From a bacterium (lineage in GTDB: Bacteria; Auribacterota; UBA3054): a stretch of DNA of 64,000 nucleotides. Location: assembly GCA_017557885.1 (NCBI GenBank), contig JAFYXV010000007.1, forward strand, positions 186,001 through 250,000. The letters run 5' to 3'. Below the pieces are notes generated by a model. The model was given only the letters and a program-made list of their open reading frames with translations, was not told where the DNA came from and did no database searches. The position numbers and the translations under genes were made by a program. Shown here piece by piece: positions 25,460 to 35,042 of this stretch. Position 1 is the first letter of the stretch. Every line of letters starts with the position of its first letter.

Positions 25460-28400
25460 ATGAAACGGTTACTCTGTCTGTCGCTTCTTGCGGCGGTCTT
25501 CATGGCCTCGACGGCCTACTCCTTCCAGTATTGGGGAGACGATTACTCCAGCTACGATGTTGGCGACAATCTTCTGGATCTCGGTTACACCACCTTCTCG
25601 ACTTACGCCGGCGCGCCGGTCATCGTCGAGGCTTTCGGCACCAAGTGCCTGCAGCTGCAGAAAAGCGAAGGCGGATCTGAAGATTACAACATGATCCTGA
25701 CGCCGGTCATCGGCCCGGATTGGGCGACGCTTGCGGAAAGCGGCTATGTTCAGGAAAATTTCGATGTGGTCGTCAAGGGCACGGTCTGCCCCGGCAGCGG
25801 CGTTGACCTCTTCGCCCTCTACGGCCAGAGCACCAACCGCTTCTTCTTTTTCAACTGCAACACCTCCGGTTTGCTGGCCACGGATCCCGCCTCCCAGCTC
25901 TTTGAGAACGTCAAGACCGACGCGCTGAACGAGATCTCCGCCACGCTGCGTTTTTCCGACGGCGTCTATAAGCTGGTCAAGGTGACGGTGAACGACGAGA
26001 CCTGGGAAGGCGAATCGGCCTGCGCTTCCGGCGACGCCCCGCGTTTCCTGCGCCTTTCCACCCAGCTCTCCACTTTGGCGGAAGGCAATGAGGGCGCCAT
26101 CTACGGCAACGCCGCCATCGACTTCGTTTCCAGAGGCGACTCCAACACCATGTATCTGGAAAATTTCGACAGTTATGAGGACGGGACCCAAATGGCAGAA
26201 CAGCCGGGCTGGGCTTTCTTCAGCACTTATTCCGGCAACACCACGGTTACGAGCGGTCTGGAAGGCTTCGAAGGCAAAGGCATGGTGCTCTCCCAGTCCG
26301 AGGGCGGCTCCGACGCTTATGTCATGGTGCTTACTCCGGCCATTGAATTAAATCCGCCGAGCCCCGGCACCCAGTATGCCAAGATCACCTGCAAGTTCAC
26401 CTGCGGCAGCGCCACGGACCTTATCGCTTTTTACGATATGGCCGGCACCCGCTGGTTCTATTTGCTTTGCAACGGCGACGCGGGAACGGCTGCTTCCAAT
26501 CCTGCCGGCATTGAATTTGACAATCTGAGCACGGACGGCAAGACGCTGAACACCATTTCCTTTACTTACGACTCCCTTGACAACAAGATAGTCGGCGCCA
26601 GCTGCAACGGCACGACCGTGGAATGCGATATCGCCGGCGGCTCAGGACAACCCACCAGGCTGCGCCTCTCCACTCAGCTTACCTCCAAGCTGGAGGGTGC
26701 GGAAACCAGCTATGACGTTGTTGAGGTAAAGGCGGTCAACCGCTCCGACGATCCGATGCTCAACTGCGTGAATTCCGTTCTCATTCAGCTGGACACCACC
26801 GAGACGACCTTTGATCTCTACAACGCCGGCCCCGAGACCGGCACGGTCAACTATCATGTCGCCGTTGACGGCGAATGGCTCGCTGTCACTCCCTCGGAAG
26901 GTTCCTTCAACGTTTCCGAAAAGCTTACCCTCAGTGTCAAGGAAGGCTATCAGGACACCTGGCGCCGCACCAAAATGACCGTTGACGCCGGAGACGCCGG
27001 CGTGAAAGTCGTCGATGTCATGTATCAGGGCGGAAACATTATTTTCGCGGAAAACTTCAACGACATGGAAGACGGCTCCATCGTCGGCCAGAGAGGCTGG
27101 ACGCTGGACGTTGGCAAAGTGGTCGTCACCAACGCCTATGATTGCGACGGCAAGTGCATGTTCCACTACATCTCCGGCGGCAACGACGCCTGCAGCATGT
27201 ATCTGCCGAAGCCCTGGTACGAGAATCTGATCGTCAAGGTCAGCTACAAGCTCTACTGGCCCAGCGACAGCGACGCCTCCGGCGTCTGCCCGCTGCAGAA
27301 GGAATCCGGAACCACCGAGAAATTCGAGGCCGGCTACGTGCCCGATGACGAAGGCTTTTCGCTTTTGTACATCATGAAATACAGCGGCGGCCAGAACGTT
27401 GACAAGTCTGTCAAGAACTTCCCCCTGGCTCCCTATGACACCTGGGTGGACATCAGCTACACCATGGACCTCCAGGACAACAGGCTTCTCAGCTTCAGCT
27501 GGGACGGCTACACCACCAACTTCAACAACTGGGCCCTCACCAACCCCGATTGTCATTCCTTCAATTCCTGGGGACACGCCGACTATGATCCTTCCGGCGA
27601 GAACGCCAAGCACGGCGTGGACGACCTGGTTATAGAAAGGATCCCCAGGGAGGCCGCTCCCAAACTGTCCGCGGACCAGTATGTCAACTGCGGCACGAAC
27701 GCCACCTTGTCCATCGGCATCAAGAATCTCGGTTCCGGCAGCTTCGACTACACGGCCGAGGTCATCGACCTCGACGACGCCCTCACGATCGAGAATCCCA
27801 CCGGCAAAGTCAAAGAATCCGTCAGCCTCAACATAACTCCGGACAGAAGCAAGCTTGAAAACAACTTCTATCGCGCCAGAGTGAAAGTGGACGGCGGGGA
27901 AGCCGGCTGCGCCACCTCCGTCGTGGCCTTCGTAGTTGGCAACGTCTATTACTTCGCCGATTTCGAGGAACCCTTCTTCAAGGAAGGCGACATAACCGGC
28001 CAGGACGAATGGGAAAACGACTGGCCCGAAGGCAACAACGCCTACGTCCTCACCACCAACGCGACGCAGTGCCTCCTGATCGAGACCGGCGGCGGCTACG
28101 GCGGCTATTACCACGCAATTGATGTTCCCAAGAACAGCCTCATGCGTTTCGACATGGACCTCTTCGTTCCGGGCGCTATCTTCGAAGATCCCGAGAGGCT
28201 TACCGTCCCCATGCTGCACTTGAAGCAGAATAGCACTTACCAGCCTTCCATCGAACTCAGGGTCGCCCCAGATGTGATGGACGGAGTGCCTATTTTGGTC
28301 GCCGACGCTGTGGGCTACGAGGATTATCCTCTGGTCATGGCGGAATACGACGGAGAATGGACGCATCTCAGTTACACCATTGACTACATTGACGGTCAGC

Positions 28401-28606
28401 TGGTGGAATTCAGTATCGGCGACGTTACCGAGAACCCGGATTACGTCTATACCAGGGACTCCGACGTGCCCTGCACCTTGTTCTGTGTCTGCGTGGGCTC
28501 CCAGGTCAATCTCCAGGTGGACAACGTCAAGGTCAGCGTGGTTCCCGAACCGGCTGTCCTCGGACTCCTTGCTCTCCTTGGTCTGGCTCTTGTGAGACGC
28601 AAGTAA
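25460..28606 (+). CDS. Large PEP-CTERM surface protein B, with an extra N-terminal module
   Basis: The start at 25460 is preceded by AGGAG and gives a proper signal peptide (MKRLLCLSLLAAVFMASTAYS). A further upstream start would run through the terminator and is rejected. The protein has 1048 residues: four concanavalin-like modules beginning at about 22, 231, 525 and 830, two BACON-like modules (about 431-523 and 732-828), and a VVPEPAVLGLLALLGLALVRRK tail. The first module (YWGDDYSSYDVG) is an added duplicate of the EDFESY-type module. Its last 60 coding bases and terminator nearly match those of protein A, showing a local duplication. Confidence 0.8.
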   Translation: MKRLLCLSLLAAVFMASTAYSFQYWGDDYSSYDVGDNLLDLGYTTFSTYAGAPVIVEAFGTKCLQLQKSEGGSEDYNMILTPVIGPDWATLAESGYVQENFDVVVKGTVCPGSGVDLFALYGQSTNRFFFFNCNTSGLLATDPASQLFENVKTDALNEISATLRFSDGVYKLVKVTVNDETWEGESACASGDAPRFLRLSTQLSTLAEGNEGAIYGNAAIDFVSRGDSNTMYLENFDSYEDGTQMAEQPGWAFFSTYSGNTTVTSGLEGFEGKGMVLSQSEGGSDAYVMVLTPAIELNPPSPGTQYAKITCKFTCGSATDLIAFYDMAGTRWFYLLCNGDAGTAASNPAGIEFDNLSTDGKTLNTISFTYDSLDNKIVGASCNGTTVECDIAGGSGQPTRLRLSTQLTSKLEGAETSYDVVEVKAVNRSDDPMLNCVNSVLIQLDTTETTFDLYNAGPETGTVNYHVAVDGEWLAVTPSEGSFNVSEKLTLSVKEGYQDTWRRTKMTVDAGDAGVKVVDVMYQGGNIIFAENFNDMEDGSIVGQRGWTLDVGKVVVTNAYDCDGKCMFHYISGGNDACSMYLPKPWYENLIVKVSYKLYWPSDSDASGVCPLQKESGTTEKFEAGYVPDDEGFSLLYIMKYSGGQNVDKSVKNFPLAPYDTWVDISYTMDLQDNRLLSFSWDGYTTNFNNWALTNPDCHSFNSWGHADYDPSGENAKHGVDDLVIERIPREAAPKLSADQYVNCGTNATLSIGIKNLGSGSFDYTAEVIDLDDALTIENPTGKVKESVSLNITPDRSKLENNFYRARVKVDGGEAGCATSVVAFVVGNVYYFADFEEPFFKEGDITGQDEWENDWPEGNNAYVLTTNATQCLLIETGGGYGGYYHAIDVPKNSLMRFDMDLFVPGAIFEDPERLTVPMLHLKQNSTYQPSIELRVAPDVMDGVPILVADAVGYEDYPLVMAEYDGEWTHLSYTIDYIDGQLVEFSIGDVTENPDYVYTRDSDVPCTLFCVCVGSQVNLQVDNVKVSVVPEPAVLGLLALLGLALVRRK

Positions 28607-28625
28607 AGAGCGTTGCTTCTCAGCC

Positions 28626-28655
28626 AAAAAGGCCCGGCGAAAGCCGGGCCTTTTT
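28626..28655 (+). terminator. Terminator with GAAA tetraloop after protein B
   Basis: AAAAAGGCCCGGC-GAAA-GCCGGGCCTTTTT, an eight-pair GC stem extended by A/T pairs, is the twin of the hairpin at 25384. Confidence 0.9.
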
Positions 28656-28716
28656 GTTATTTAATGTATAATTATATTGGTTTTTTAAAAGTATTAATTT
28701 CCAAGGCCTTGTTTTT

Positions 28717-28722
28717 TATAAT
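28717..28722 (+). promoter_or_regulatory. Possible -10 box before protein C
   Basis: TATAAT lies 35 bases before the start codon in an AT-rich stretch after the terminator. No convincing -35 hexamer is visible, so this is a weak call. Confidence 0.3.
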
Positions 28723-28756
28723 ATTAGCCATAATAATCAATATAAAAGGTACATTT

Positions 28757-31285
28757 ATGAAAAAATTTCTCCTTCTCCTGCTTTTCTGCGCTCTTTCTGT
28801 CCCGGCTGCCGAAAAGGTGCTTTATGAAGAGGACTTTGAGAGCTACGAATTGGGAACGCAAATGGCGGAACAAGACGAGTGGTCCTATCTCGGATCCTTC
28901 ACCGGCAACTCACTGGTGGTTTCCGGCATTTCTGGCTTCAGCGGCAAATGCATGGAAATGAGCCGCTCCGAGGACGGCAACCCCGGCGACGTGGTGGTCG
29001 TGCTTCCCGGCGCCAATTACGTGCCGGACGATCCCGTGAAAGAGCTTACGAAGATCTCAGTTACTTTCGCTTGCTCGACCGACAACGATATGATCGCCTT
29101 GCATGACTCCGTGGGCAATCCTTATTTTTATCTTCGCTGCAGCGCCAATACCGGCGTAATGTACAGCGTGCCCGGCGGCGTTTCCTTCAATAATCTTTAC
29201 AAGGACGGCCATACTCCAAATGTGCTGACCATCACTTACGACTTCAACGAGAACAAAGCTGTGGAAGTTAGCTTGAACGGCGTGACGCAGCAATGCTCGA
29301 TCGCGGCCAACGGCAGCTGCGTGCAGCCCACCAGGCTCTATTTTTACGTGCAGCTGTCAACCATGCTGGAGGGCTGCACCGCTTCCTATTTCGACGACGT
29401 TAAGATCGAGACGGTTAACCGCCCCGCCGGCCAGGCCATCATCTGCGACGACGACGTGCTGATTCCGCTTGACAAAACGAGCGCTCAGTTCACGGTCAAG
29501 AACGGCGGCGAAAGCGACGTCACCTTCACGGTCACATCCGACGCCGAGTGGCTTGCTGTCACGCCTGACAGCGGCACTTTCAGCGACAGCCAGGTCCTTA
29601 CGCTCTCCGCCAAGGAAGGCTATCAGGACACCTTCCGCCGCTGCAGTATGACGATAGACGGCGGAGTGGCCGGCAGAAAAGTTGTCAGCGTCATGTATCA
29701 GGGCGGCAATGTCATTTTCAGAGAAGACTTCGACACTATGGCCGACGGCTCCATCGTCGGCCAGAGAGGCTGGACCTTAGACGTGGGCAACGTTGTCATC
29801 ACCAACGCCTATGAAAGCGTTGGCAAATGCATGTTCGCCTATCTCTCGGGCGGCAACAACGGCTGCAGCATGTATCTGCCCGAGCCCTGGTATGAGAACT
29901 TAATAGTCAAAGTCAGCTACAAGCTCTACTGGCCCAGCACGAGCGGCGCCACCGGCGTCTGCCCCTTGCAGAAAGACTCAAGCACTACGGAGAAATTCGA
30001 GGCCGGCTACGTCCCCGACGAAAGCGGCGAGGGCTTCAGGCTTTCAACCATCAACAAACTGAGCGGCGGCAGCACTCTCGCCAAATCCATCCGCGATTTC
30101 CCGCTCGCTCCCTACGACCAGTGGGTGCCAATCGAGTACACCCTCGATCTGCAGACTCAGAAACTGCTTAGCTTCGGATGGGACGGCTATGTCACGAACT
30201 TCGTGAACTGGTCTCTGCCCAACCCCTCCTGCAATTACTTCTGCTCCTGGGGACACGCCGACTGGGATCCCACAGGCCCCACCGCGCTTCACGCTATCGA
30301 CGACCTTACCATAGAGAGAGTGCCCAGGTCCCAGGAAGCCACCCTTATCGCTCCGTCATACGTAAACGGCGGCGTGGAAAGTTTCTTCACCATCGAGCTC
30401 AGGAACGGCGGCTCCGGCAGTTTCGATTACACCGCGGAGATCCTGGATATTGACGATGCTTTGAAGATCAACAGGCCCTCGGGCACCGTGAGGGACGTCG
30501 GCTCCATTACCGTCACTCCCGACAGGAGCGCGCTGGATGAAAACTATTATCACGCCAGAGTGAGGATCGACGCCGGGGAAGCCGGCTGCTGCACGACGAT
30601 CGTCTCCTTCGTTTGCGGCAACGTCTATTACTTCGCCGATTTTGAGGAGCCCTTCTTCCATCTCGGCGACATCACCGGCCAGGACGAATGGAGCAACGAC
30701 AACCCCGACTGGAACCTCGCCTATGTCCTTTCCACCAACGAAATGCAGTGCCTCTGCATCGAGACCGGCGGCGGCTGGGGAGGCTATTACCACAGCCTCG
30801 AGGTTCCCAGGAACAACTTTGTGAAATTCGAGATGGACATGTTCATTCCGAGCGCTATCTTTGAAGATCCGGACAGGCTTACCAACCCCATACTGCACTT
30901 GAAGCAGAACAGCCAGTACTATCCTTCCATCGAACTCAGGATCGCACCTGATCTGATGGACGGAGTGCCTATTTTGGTTGGCGACGCCGTAGGCTATGAA
31001 GACTATCCTCTGGTCATGGCGGATTATCCCGAAGACTGGACGCATCTGAGCTACACCATAGACTATCTGGAAGGCACGCTGGTGGAATTTTCTATCGGCG
31101 ACGTCACCACGTATCCGGAATACGTTTATACCAGGGATTCCGACGTGCCCTGCACCTCCTTTTATATCTGCGTGGGCAGCGAAGTCGGCCTCCAGGTTGA
31201 CAACGTCAAGGTAAGCGTGGTTCCCGAACCGACGGCGCTCATGATCCTTGCGCTTGCGGCTGTGTTCGCCATAAGGCGCAGGTGA
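28757..31285 (+). CDS. Large PEP-CTERM surface protein C
   Basis: The start at 28757 follows AAGGT and yields a signal peptide (MKKFLLLLLFCALSVPA); an earlier in-frame start is rejected. The protein has 842 residues in the same order as protein A: module (EEDFESYELGTQMAEQ), BACON-like (DAEWLAVTPDSGTF), module (REDFDTMADGSIVGQRGW), BACON-like, module (YYFADFEEPFFHLGDITGQ) and a VVPEPTALMILALAAVFAIRRR tail. The second half shares long near-identical blocks with protein B, for example around ILHLKQNSQYYPSIELR. No terminator hairpin is seen after it, so some transcripts may run into the next gene. Confidence 0.8.
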   Translation: MKKFLLLLLFCALSVPAAEKVLYEEDFESYELGTQMAEQDEWSYLGSFTGNSLVVSGISGFSGKCMEMSRSEDGNPGDVVVVLPGANYVPDDPVKELTKISVTFACSTDNDMIALHDSVGNPYFYLRCSANTGVMYSVPGGVSFNNLYKDGHTPNVLTITYDFNENKAVEVSLNGVTQQCSIAANGSCVQPTRLYFYVQLSTMLEGCTASYFDDVKIETVNRPAGQAIICDDDVLIPLDKTSAQFTVKNGGESDVTFTVTSDAEWLAVTPDSGTFSDSQVLTLSAKEGYQDTFRRCSMTIDGGVAGRKVVSVMYQGGNVIFREDFDTMADGSIVGQRGWTLDVGNVVITNAYESVGKCMFAYLSGGNNGCSMYLPEPWYENLIVKVSYKLYWPSTSGATGVCPLQKDSSTTEKFEAGYVPDESGEGFRLSTINKLSGGSTLAKSIRDFPLAPYDQWVPIEYTLDLQTQKLLSFGWDGYVTNFVNWSLPNPSCNYFCSWGHADWDPTGPTALHAIDDLTIERVPRSQEATLIAPSYVNGGVESFFTIELRNGGSGSFDYTAEILDIDDALKINRPSGTVRDVGSITVTPDRSALDENYYHARVRIDAGEAGCCTTIVSFVCGNVYYFADFEEPFFHLGDITGQDEWSNDNPDWNLAYVLSTNEMQCLCIETGGGWGGYYHSLEVPRNNFVKFEMDMFIPSAIFEDPDRLTNPILHLKQNSQYYPSIELRIAPDLMDGVPILVGDAVGYEDYPLVMADYPEDWTHLSYTIDYLEGTLVEFSIGDVTTYPEYVYTRDSDVPCTSFYICVGSEVGLQVDNVKVSVVPEPTALMILALAAVFAIRRR

Positions 31286-31308
31286 AATTTAAGTTAGATT
31301 GGATTTTT

Positions 31309-31317
31309 TGTTAAAAT
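31309..31317 (+). promoter_or_regulatory. Extended -10 promoter of the phosphodiesterase lipoprotein
   Basis: TGT-TAAAAT with a TTGG 13 bases upstream of the -10. The start codon is about 40 bases downstream. Confidence 0.5.
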
Positions 31318-31358
31318 AGAGAAAACCGATTAACTTACACGGTAACTCTGAAAAGAAG

Positions 31359-32273
31359 ATGAAAAAATTCTTCCTGATCGCCTTGGCGGCATTGGCGCTC
31401 TGCTGCGCCTGCACCGATGAAACGCGTCCGAAGGCCGGGCACGTTATCTTCATCGGCGTGGACGGCGTATCGACGCCCGCCTTCAAGGATCCGGCGCTGC
31501 TCTCAAGGATGCCGAACCTCAAGATGATGATGGAGCAGGGCAGCTACACCCTGGAAAAACGCTCCGTGATGCCGTCGTCTTCGGCCATCAACTGGGCCAC
31601 GATCTTCAACGGTCTTCCCACGGAGCAGCACGGGTACGGGAATTGGAATTCCACCAAACCCGAGATCCCGCCTGTCCTGGACAACGGCAGGGGAATGCCG
31701 CCGACCGTCTATACGCTGCTTCGTGAACAGCGTCCTGATTCTGAGTCCGGCTGCGTATATAACTGGGACGGCATCGGACCGCTCATCGATGAGGAGGTCA
31801 TCAACTATCACCTGTACTGCGAGCCGGACCTCAACGCTCTGGAGAAATATATTCAGGACAACTCCGTGAAGTATATCCTGGAGAAGAAACCGACGTTCTT
31901 CACCATCTACATCGGCGACCCGGACGAAGTGGGGCATAATGAGGGCTGGGATACGCCCAGCTATTACGAAAGTCTGGAAAGGGTTGACCGGATGGTCGGC
32001 GTCATCCTTCAGGCCTGCAAGGACGCCGGCATCTTCGACGACACGATCTTCGTTTTCTCCTCCGACCACGGCGGCTCGGAAAACGGTCACGGAGAACTTA
32101 AGATGCTGCATCTCGAGACACCCTTCATCCTCTACGGAAAAAATATCCGCAAGGGCTGCGTTCTGGACGAACCGACGATGCAGTACGACCTTAGCGCCAC
32201 GCTGGCTTACGCTTTGGGTCTGAAGATCCCGCAGGCTTGGCGCGGCCGGCCGCTGAAGTCCATGTTTGACTAA
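31359..32273 (+). CDS. Alkaline-phosphatase-superfamily lipoprotein (nucleotide pyrophosphatase/phosphodiesterase type)
   Basis: The protein has 304 residues with a lipobox-like LCCAC at about 13-17, so it is probably a lipoprotein. Metal-binding motifs of the alkaline phosphatase superfamily are all present: GVDGV (Asp), DPDEVGH (Asp and His), and SSDHGG followed by GHGE (Asp, His, His). In the nucleophile region, MPSSSAINWATIFNGLPTEQHG aligns with the phosphodiesterase pattern PTxTxPNxxTxxTGxxPExHG; the nucleophile position is Ser rather than Thr. It should cleave a phosphodiester or phosphomonoester outside the cytoplasm; the substrate is unknown. It sits between two large PEP-CTERM genes. 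Confidence 0.8.
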   Translation: MKKFFLIALAALALCCACTDETRPKAGHVIFIGVDGVSTPAFKDPALLSRMPNLKMMMEQGSYTLEKRSVMPSSSAINWATIFNGLPTEQHGYGNWNSTKPEIPPVLDNGRGMPPTVYTLLREQRPDSESGCVYNWDGIGPLIDEEVINYHLYCEPDLNALEKYIQDNSVKYILEKKPTFFTIYIGDPDEVGHNEGWDTPSYYESLERVDRMVGVILQACKDAGIFDDTIFVFSSDHGGSENGHGELKMLHLETPFILYGKNIRKGCVLDEPTMQYDLSATLAYALGLKIPQAWRGRPLKSMFD

Positions 32274-32297
32274 ATAAATCAATCAAATTGGTTTTTT

Positions 32298-32306
32298 TGC
32301 TAAAAT
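32298..32306 (+). promoter_or_regulatory. Extended -10 promoter of protein D
   Basis: TGC-TAAAAT, again with TTGG 13 bases upstream of the -10, lies 38 bases before the start codon. An AAGGA ribosome binding site follows. Confidence 0.5.
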
Positions 32307-32343
32307 AATATAAACAACCTATAACCAAACAAAGGAACGAGTT

Positions 32344-34887
32344 ATGAAACGAATCCTTATTCTTTTGGCGCTCCTCGCCTTCGTTGCCTCCAATCTGGCC
32401 TGGTCTGATACGATCTACAGGGAAGATTTCGAAAGTTACGAAGTTGGAACGCAGATGGCCGAACAGGAAGGCTGGGGCATCTTCAGCACCTACAGCGGCA
32501 ACACCACCGTCGTTGACAACGCCCCCAATATCGAAGGCAAAGCCATGATCCTTTCGCCCTCCGCAACAGGGCACGCCGAATATGTCATGGTCTTGACTCC
32601 CACCATCGACCTGACCACTCCCAATCCGGCGGCCAATCTGGTCACTGTCAGCGCCAGAGTTATCATGGCCAGCAGCATTGACCTTTTCGCCATCTATGAC
32701 AAGGACATGAACCGCTACTTCTACCTGAAGGGCGACCGCAGCAACGGAACGCTGGAGAGTTATCCCTCCGGCGTCACTTTCACTAACCTCTACACCGATG
32801 CGACCACTCCCGATGAGATCTCCTTCGTTTGGGATCCCTTCGAACAGAAGGTCTTGAAAGTTACCTGCAACGGTGAGGAACAGGAATGCAGCATTCTGCC
32901 CAGCGGCACCTGCGAACAGCCCTCCAGACTGCGCCTTTCCCTGCAGCACACTTCCTTGGACGGAGCGGAGGGATCATACTATGACTATGTGGACGTTTCC
33001 TATTCGCCCCGTTCCGCCGACCCGCTGCTTGCCTGCGCTGAAGACTCGCTCATCCCCCTTGATACCGAAAGCGTGGAATTCACGATCTACAACGCCGGCC
33101 CGGACACCACCACCATCAACTATTCCGTCACCTCCTCCGGCGATTGGCTGAGCGTCACGCCGGATTCCGGTTCCTTCAACGAATCCGCCACTCTGACTCT
33201 GAAGGCCAGGGAAGGCCTGGAAGAAGGCTTCTACCGCGGCACCATGACCGTTGACGGCGGCGAAGCCGGAACGAAAGTTGTTTCCGTCATGTGCTCCAAC
33301 GGCAACGTCATCTTCGAGGAAAACTTCGACGACATGACGCCCGGCAACATCGTCGGTCAGCGCGGCTGGACGGTTGACGTCGGCAACGTTTCCATCACCA
33401 ACGCCTACGATTGCTCCGGAAACTGCATGTTCATGCACCGCTGCGGCGGCAGCTACGCCTGCAGCATGTACCTGCCGAAGCCCTGGTACGAGAACTTCAT
33501 CGTTAAAGTCAGCTACGACCTCTACTGGCCCAGCGACAGCAACTGCGACGACTCCTACGTTTTGATGAAGGACAACGGCAAGAACGAAAAGTTCGAAGGC
33601 CAGTTCATGCCCACCTACGGCGATGACGGCGGCCTCGGCATGTATATGATCAAGAGAAGCAACAAGGACGGCTCCGAGCAGGAGAAGCGCGTCAAGAATT
33701 TCCCGCTCTCTCCCTTCGACACCTGGAACAAAGTGGAATACTGCCTGGATCTGCAGAGCCAGAAACTTCTCTACTTCGCCGTGGGCGAGAACGTCACCAA
33801 CTTTGTGGATTGGCCCCTGATGAACCAGGGCTGCAACTTCTTCAACTCCTGGGGACACTCCGCCTGGAACGGCGAGGACAACGGCAGCCGCGTGGCGGTC
33901 GATAATCTGAAGATCGAAAGAGTGCCCAGAGAAGCCGATCCCGAACTTGTCACCATTAAATACGAATCCTTCGGCACTGGCGATACCATCACGATCCCCG
34001 TTAGGAACGGCGGCGCCGGCAGCTTCGACTATACCGCGGAAGTCCTCGATCTGGACGACGCCCTGACGCTCACGAATCCCACCGGCACCGTGACGGACTC
34101 CGTCGATCTGGTCATCAACATCGACAGGACCGACCTGGAAGACAACTTCTACCGCACCAGGATCAGGATCGACGCCGGCGAAGCCGGCTGCGCCACCAGC
34201 ATAGCTTCCTTCGTTTGCGGCAGTGTCTATTACTTTGCCGACTTTGAGGAGCCTTTCTTCACGCTTGGCACCTTTGCCGGTCAGGATCAATGGGTGGACG
34301 ATAACGGCGGAGAAAACATCGCCTACATCTGCTCCACCAACGATCAGCAGTCTCTCTATATGGAATACGGCGGCAACTGGGGCGGTTACTATCATGACCT
34401 TGAAGTGCCGGCCAACCAGCTGGTGAAGTTCGAAATGGATGTCTTCGTTCCGCCCGCTCTCTTCGAAGATCCCGAATGGGCGGACCAGACCATACTCTAT
34501 CTTAAGCAGAACAGCAAATACAGCCCTTCGAAAGAGCTGATGCTCCGCACCACTAATGTGGACGGTGTTCCTATCGTCTATGCTACGGCCAAAGATTACG
34601 ATATGACGTTCTGCGAAACGGAATATGTCGGAGAATGGATGCATGTTTCCTATGTCATCGATTATCTTGACGGCTATGTGACCGAATTCACGATCGACGA
34701 CAATACTTTCGCGTCCGATGAGCTGATCACCGACGACGCCGGCGTGGGTGTCAGCCTGTTCTGCATTTGCGGGGCCTACGGCGCCAATTTGACCTTCGAC
34801 AACGTCAAAGTCTCCGTCGTTCCCGAACCGGCCGCCCTGGCCTTCCTGGCCCTTGCCGGCTTGTTCTTGATCCGCAAGCGCGGATAA
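32344..34887 (+). CDS. Large PEP-CTERM surface protein D
   Basis: The protein has 847 residues with a signal peptide (about 1-21). The module order matches protein A: YREDFESYEVGTQMAEQ at about 23, a BACON-like module (SSGDWLSVTPDSGSF) at about 225-315, EENFDDMTPGNIVGQRGW at about 320, a second BACON-like module, then YYFADFEEPFFTLGTFAGQ near 625. The tail is VVPEPAALAFLALAGLFLIRKRG. The PEP-CTERM helix here is closer to those of the four small paralogs that follow than to those of A-C. The modules suggest carbohydrate or matrix binding at the cell surface. Confidence 0.8.
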   Translation: MKRILILLALLAFVASNLAWSDTIYREDFESYEVGTQMAEQEGWGIFSTYSGNTTVVDNAPNIEGKAMILSPSATGHAEYVMVLTPTIDLTTPNPAANLVTVSARVIMASSIDLFAIYDKDMNRYFYLKGDRSNGTLESYPSGVTFTNLYTDATTPDEISFVWDPFEQKVLKVTCNGEEQECSILPSGTCEQPSRLRLSLQHTSLDGAEGSYYDYVDVSYSPRSADPLLACAEDSLIPLDTESVEFTIYNAGPDTTTINYSVTSSGDWLSVTPDSGSFNESATLTLKAREGLEEGFYRGTMTVDGGEAGTKVVSVMCSNGNVIFEENFDDMTPGNIVGQRGWTVDVGNVSITNAYDCSGNCMFMHRCGGSYACSMYLPKPWYENFIVKVSYDLYWPSDSNCDDSYVLMKDNGKNEKFEGQFMPTYGDDGGLGMYMIKRSNKDGSEQEKRVKNFPLSPFDTWNKVEYCLDLQSQKLLYFAVGENVTNFVDWPLMNQGCNFFNSWGHSAWNGEDNGSRVAVDNLKIERVPREADPELVTIKYESFGTGDTITIPVRNGGAGSFDYTAEVLDLDDALTLTNPTGTVTDSVDLVINIDRTDLEDNFYRTRIRIDAGEAGCATSIASFVCGSVYYFADFEEPFFTLGTFAGQDQWVDDNGGENIAYICSTNDQQSLYMEYGGNWGGYYHDLEVPANQLVKFEMDVFVPPALFEDPEWADQTILYLKQNSKYSPSKELMLRTTNVDGVPIVYATAKDYDMTFCETEYVGEWMHVSYVIDYLDGYVTEFTIDDNTFASDELITDDAGVGVSLFCICGAYGANLTFDNVKVSVVPEPAALAFLALAGLFLIRKRG

Positions 34888-34911
34888 CCTTTGCCTGAAA
34901 GGCAAATCCTT

Positions 34912-34945
34912 GAAACCGGCTGACTTCTGTCAGCCGGTTTCTTTT
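34912..34945 (+). terminator. Terminator after protein D
   Basis: GAAACCGGCTGA and TCAGCCGGTTTC form a perfect 12-pair stem around CTTCTG, followed by TTTT. Confidence 0.9.
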
Positions 34946-34950
34946 GAGAA

Positions 34951-35008
34951 GGAAAACCGCGTTCCAAAAGCGCATTGCTTGTTTTTTCCGGCCGCCCTTT
35001 AGTAAAAT
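34951..35008 (+). repeat. Promoter-bearing intergenic repeat, copy 1
   Basis: The block from GGAAAACCGCGTTCCAAAAG through the -10 box recurs before the gene at 35964 (copy 35861-35918) with few changes, and its core GCGCATTGyTTGTTT recurs before the GH89 gene. It contains the promoter at 34979. Confidence 0.8.
34979..35008 (+). promoter_or_regulatory. Sigma-70-type promoter of small PEP-CTERM gene 1
   Basis: A TTGTTT -35 and TAAAAT -10 are separated by 18 bases. The start codon is 34 bases past the -10. Confidence 0.6.
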
Positions 35009-35042
35009 GAAAAATAAATAATCAACAACAACCGAAAAAACA

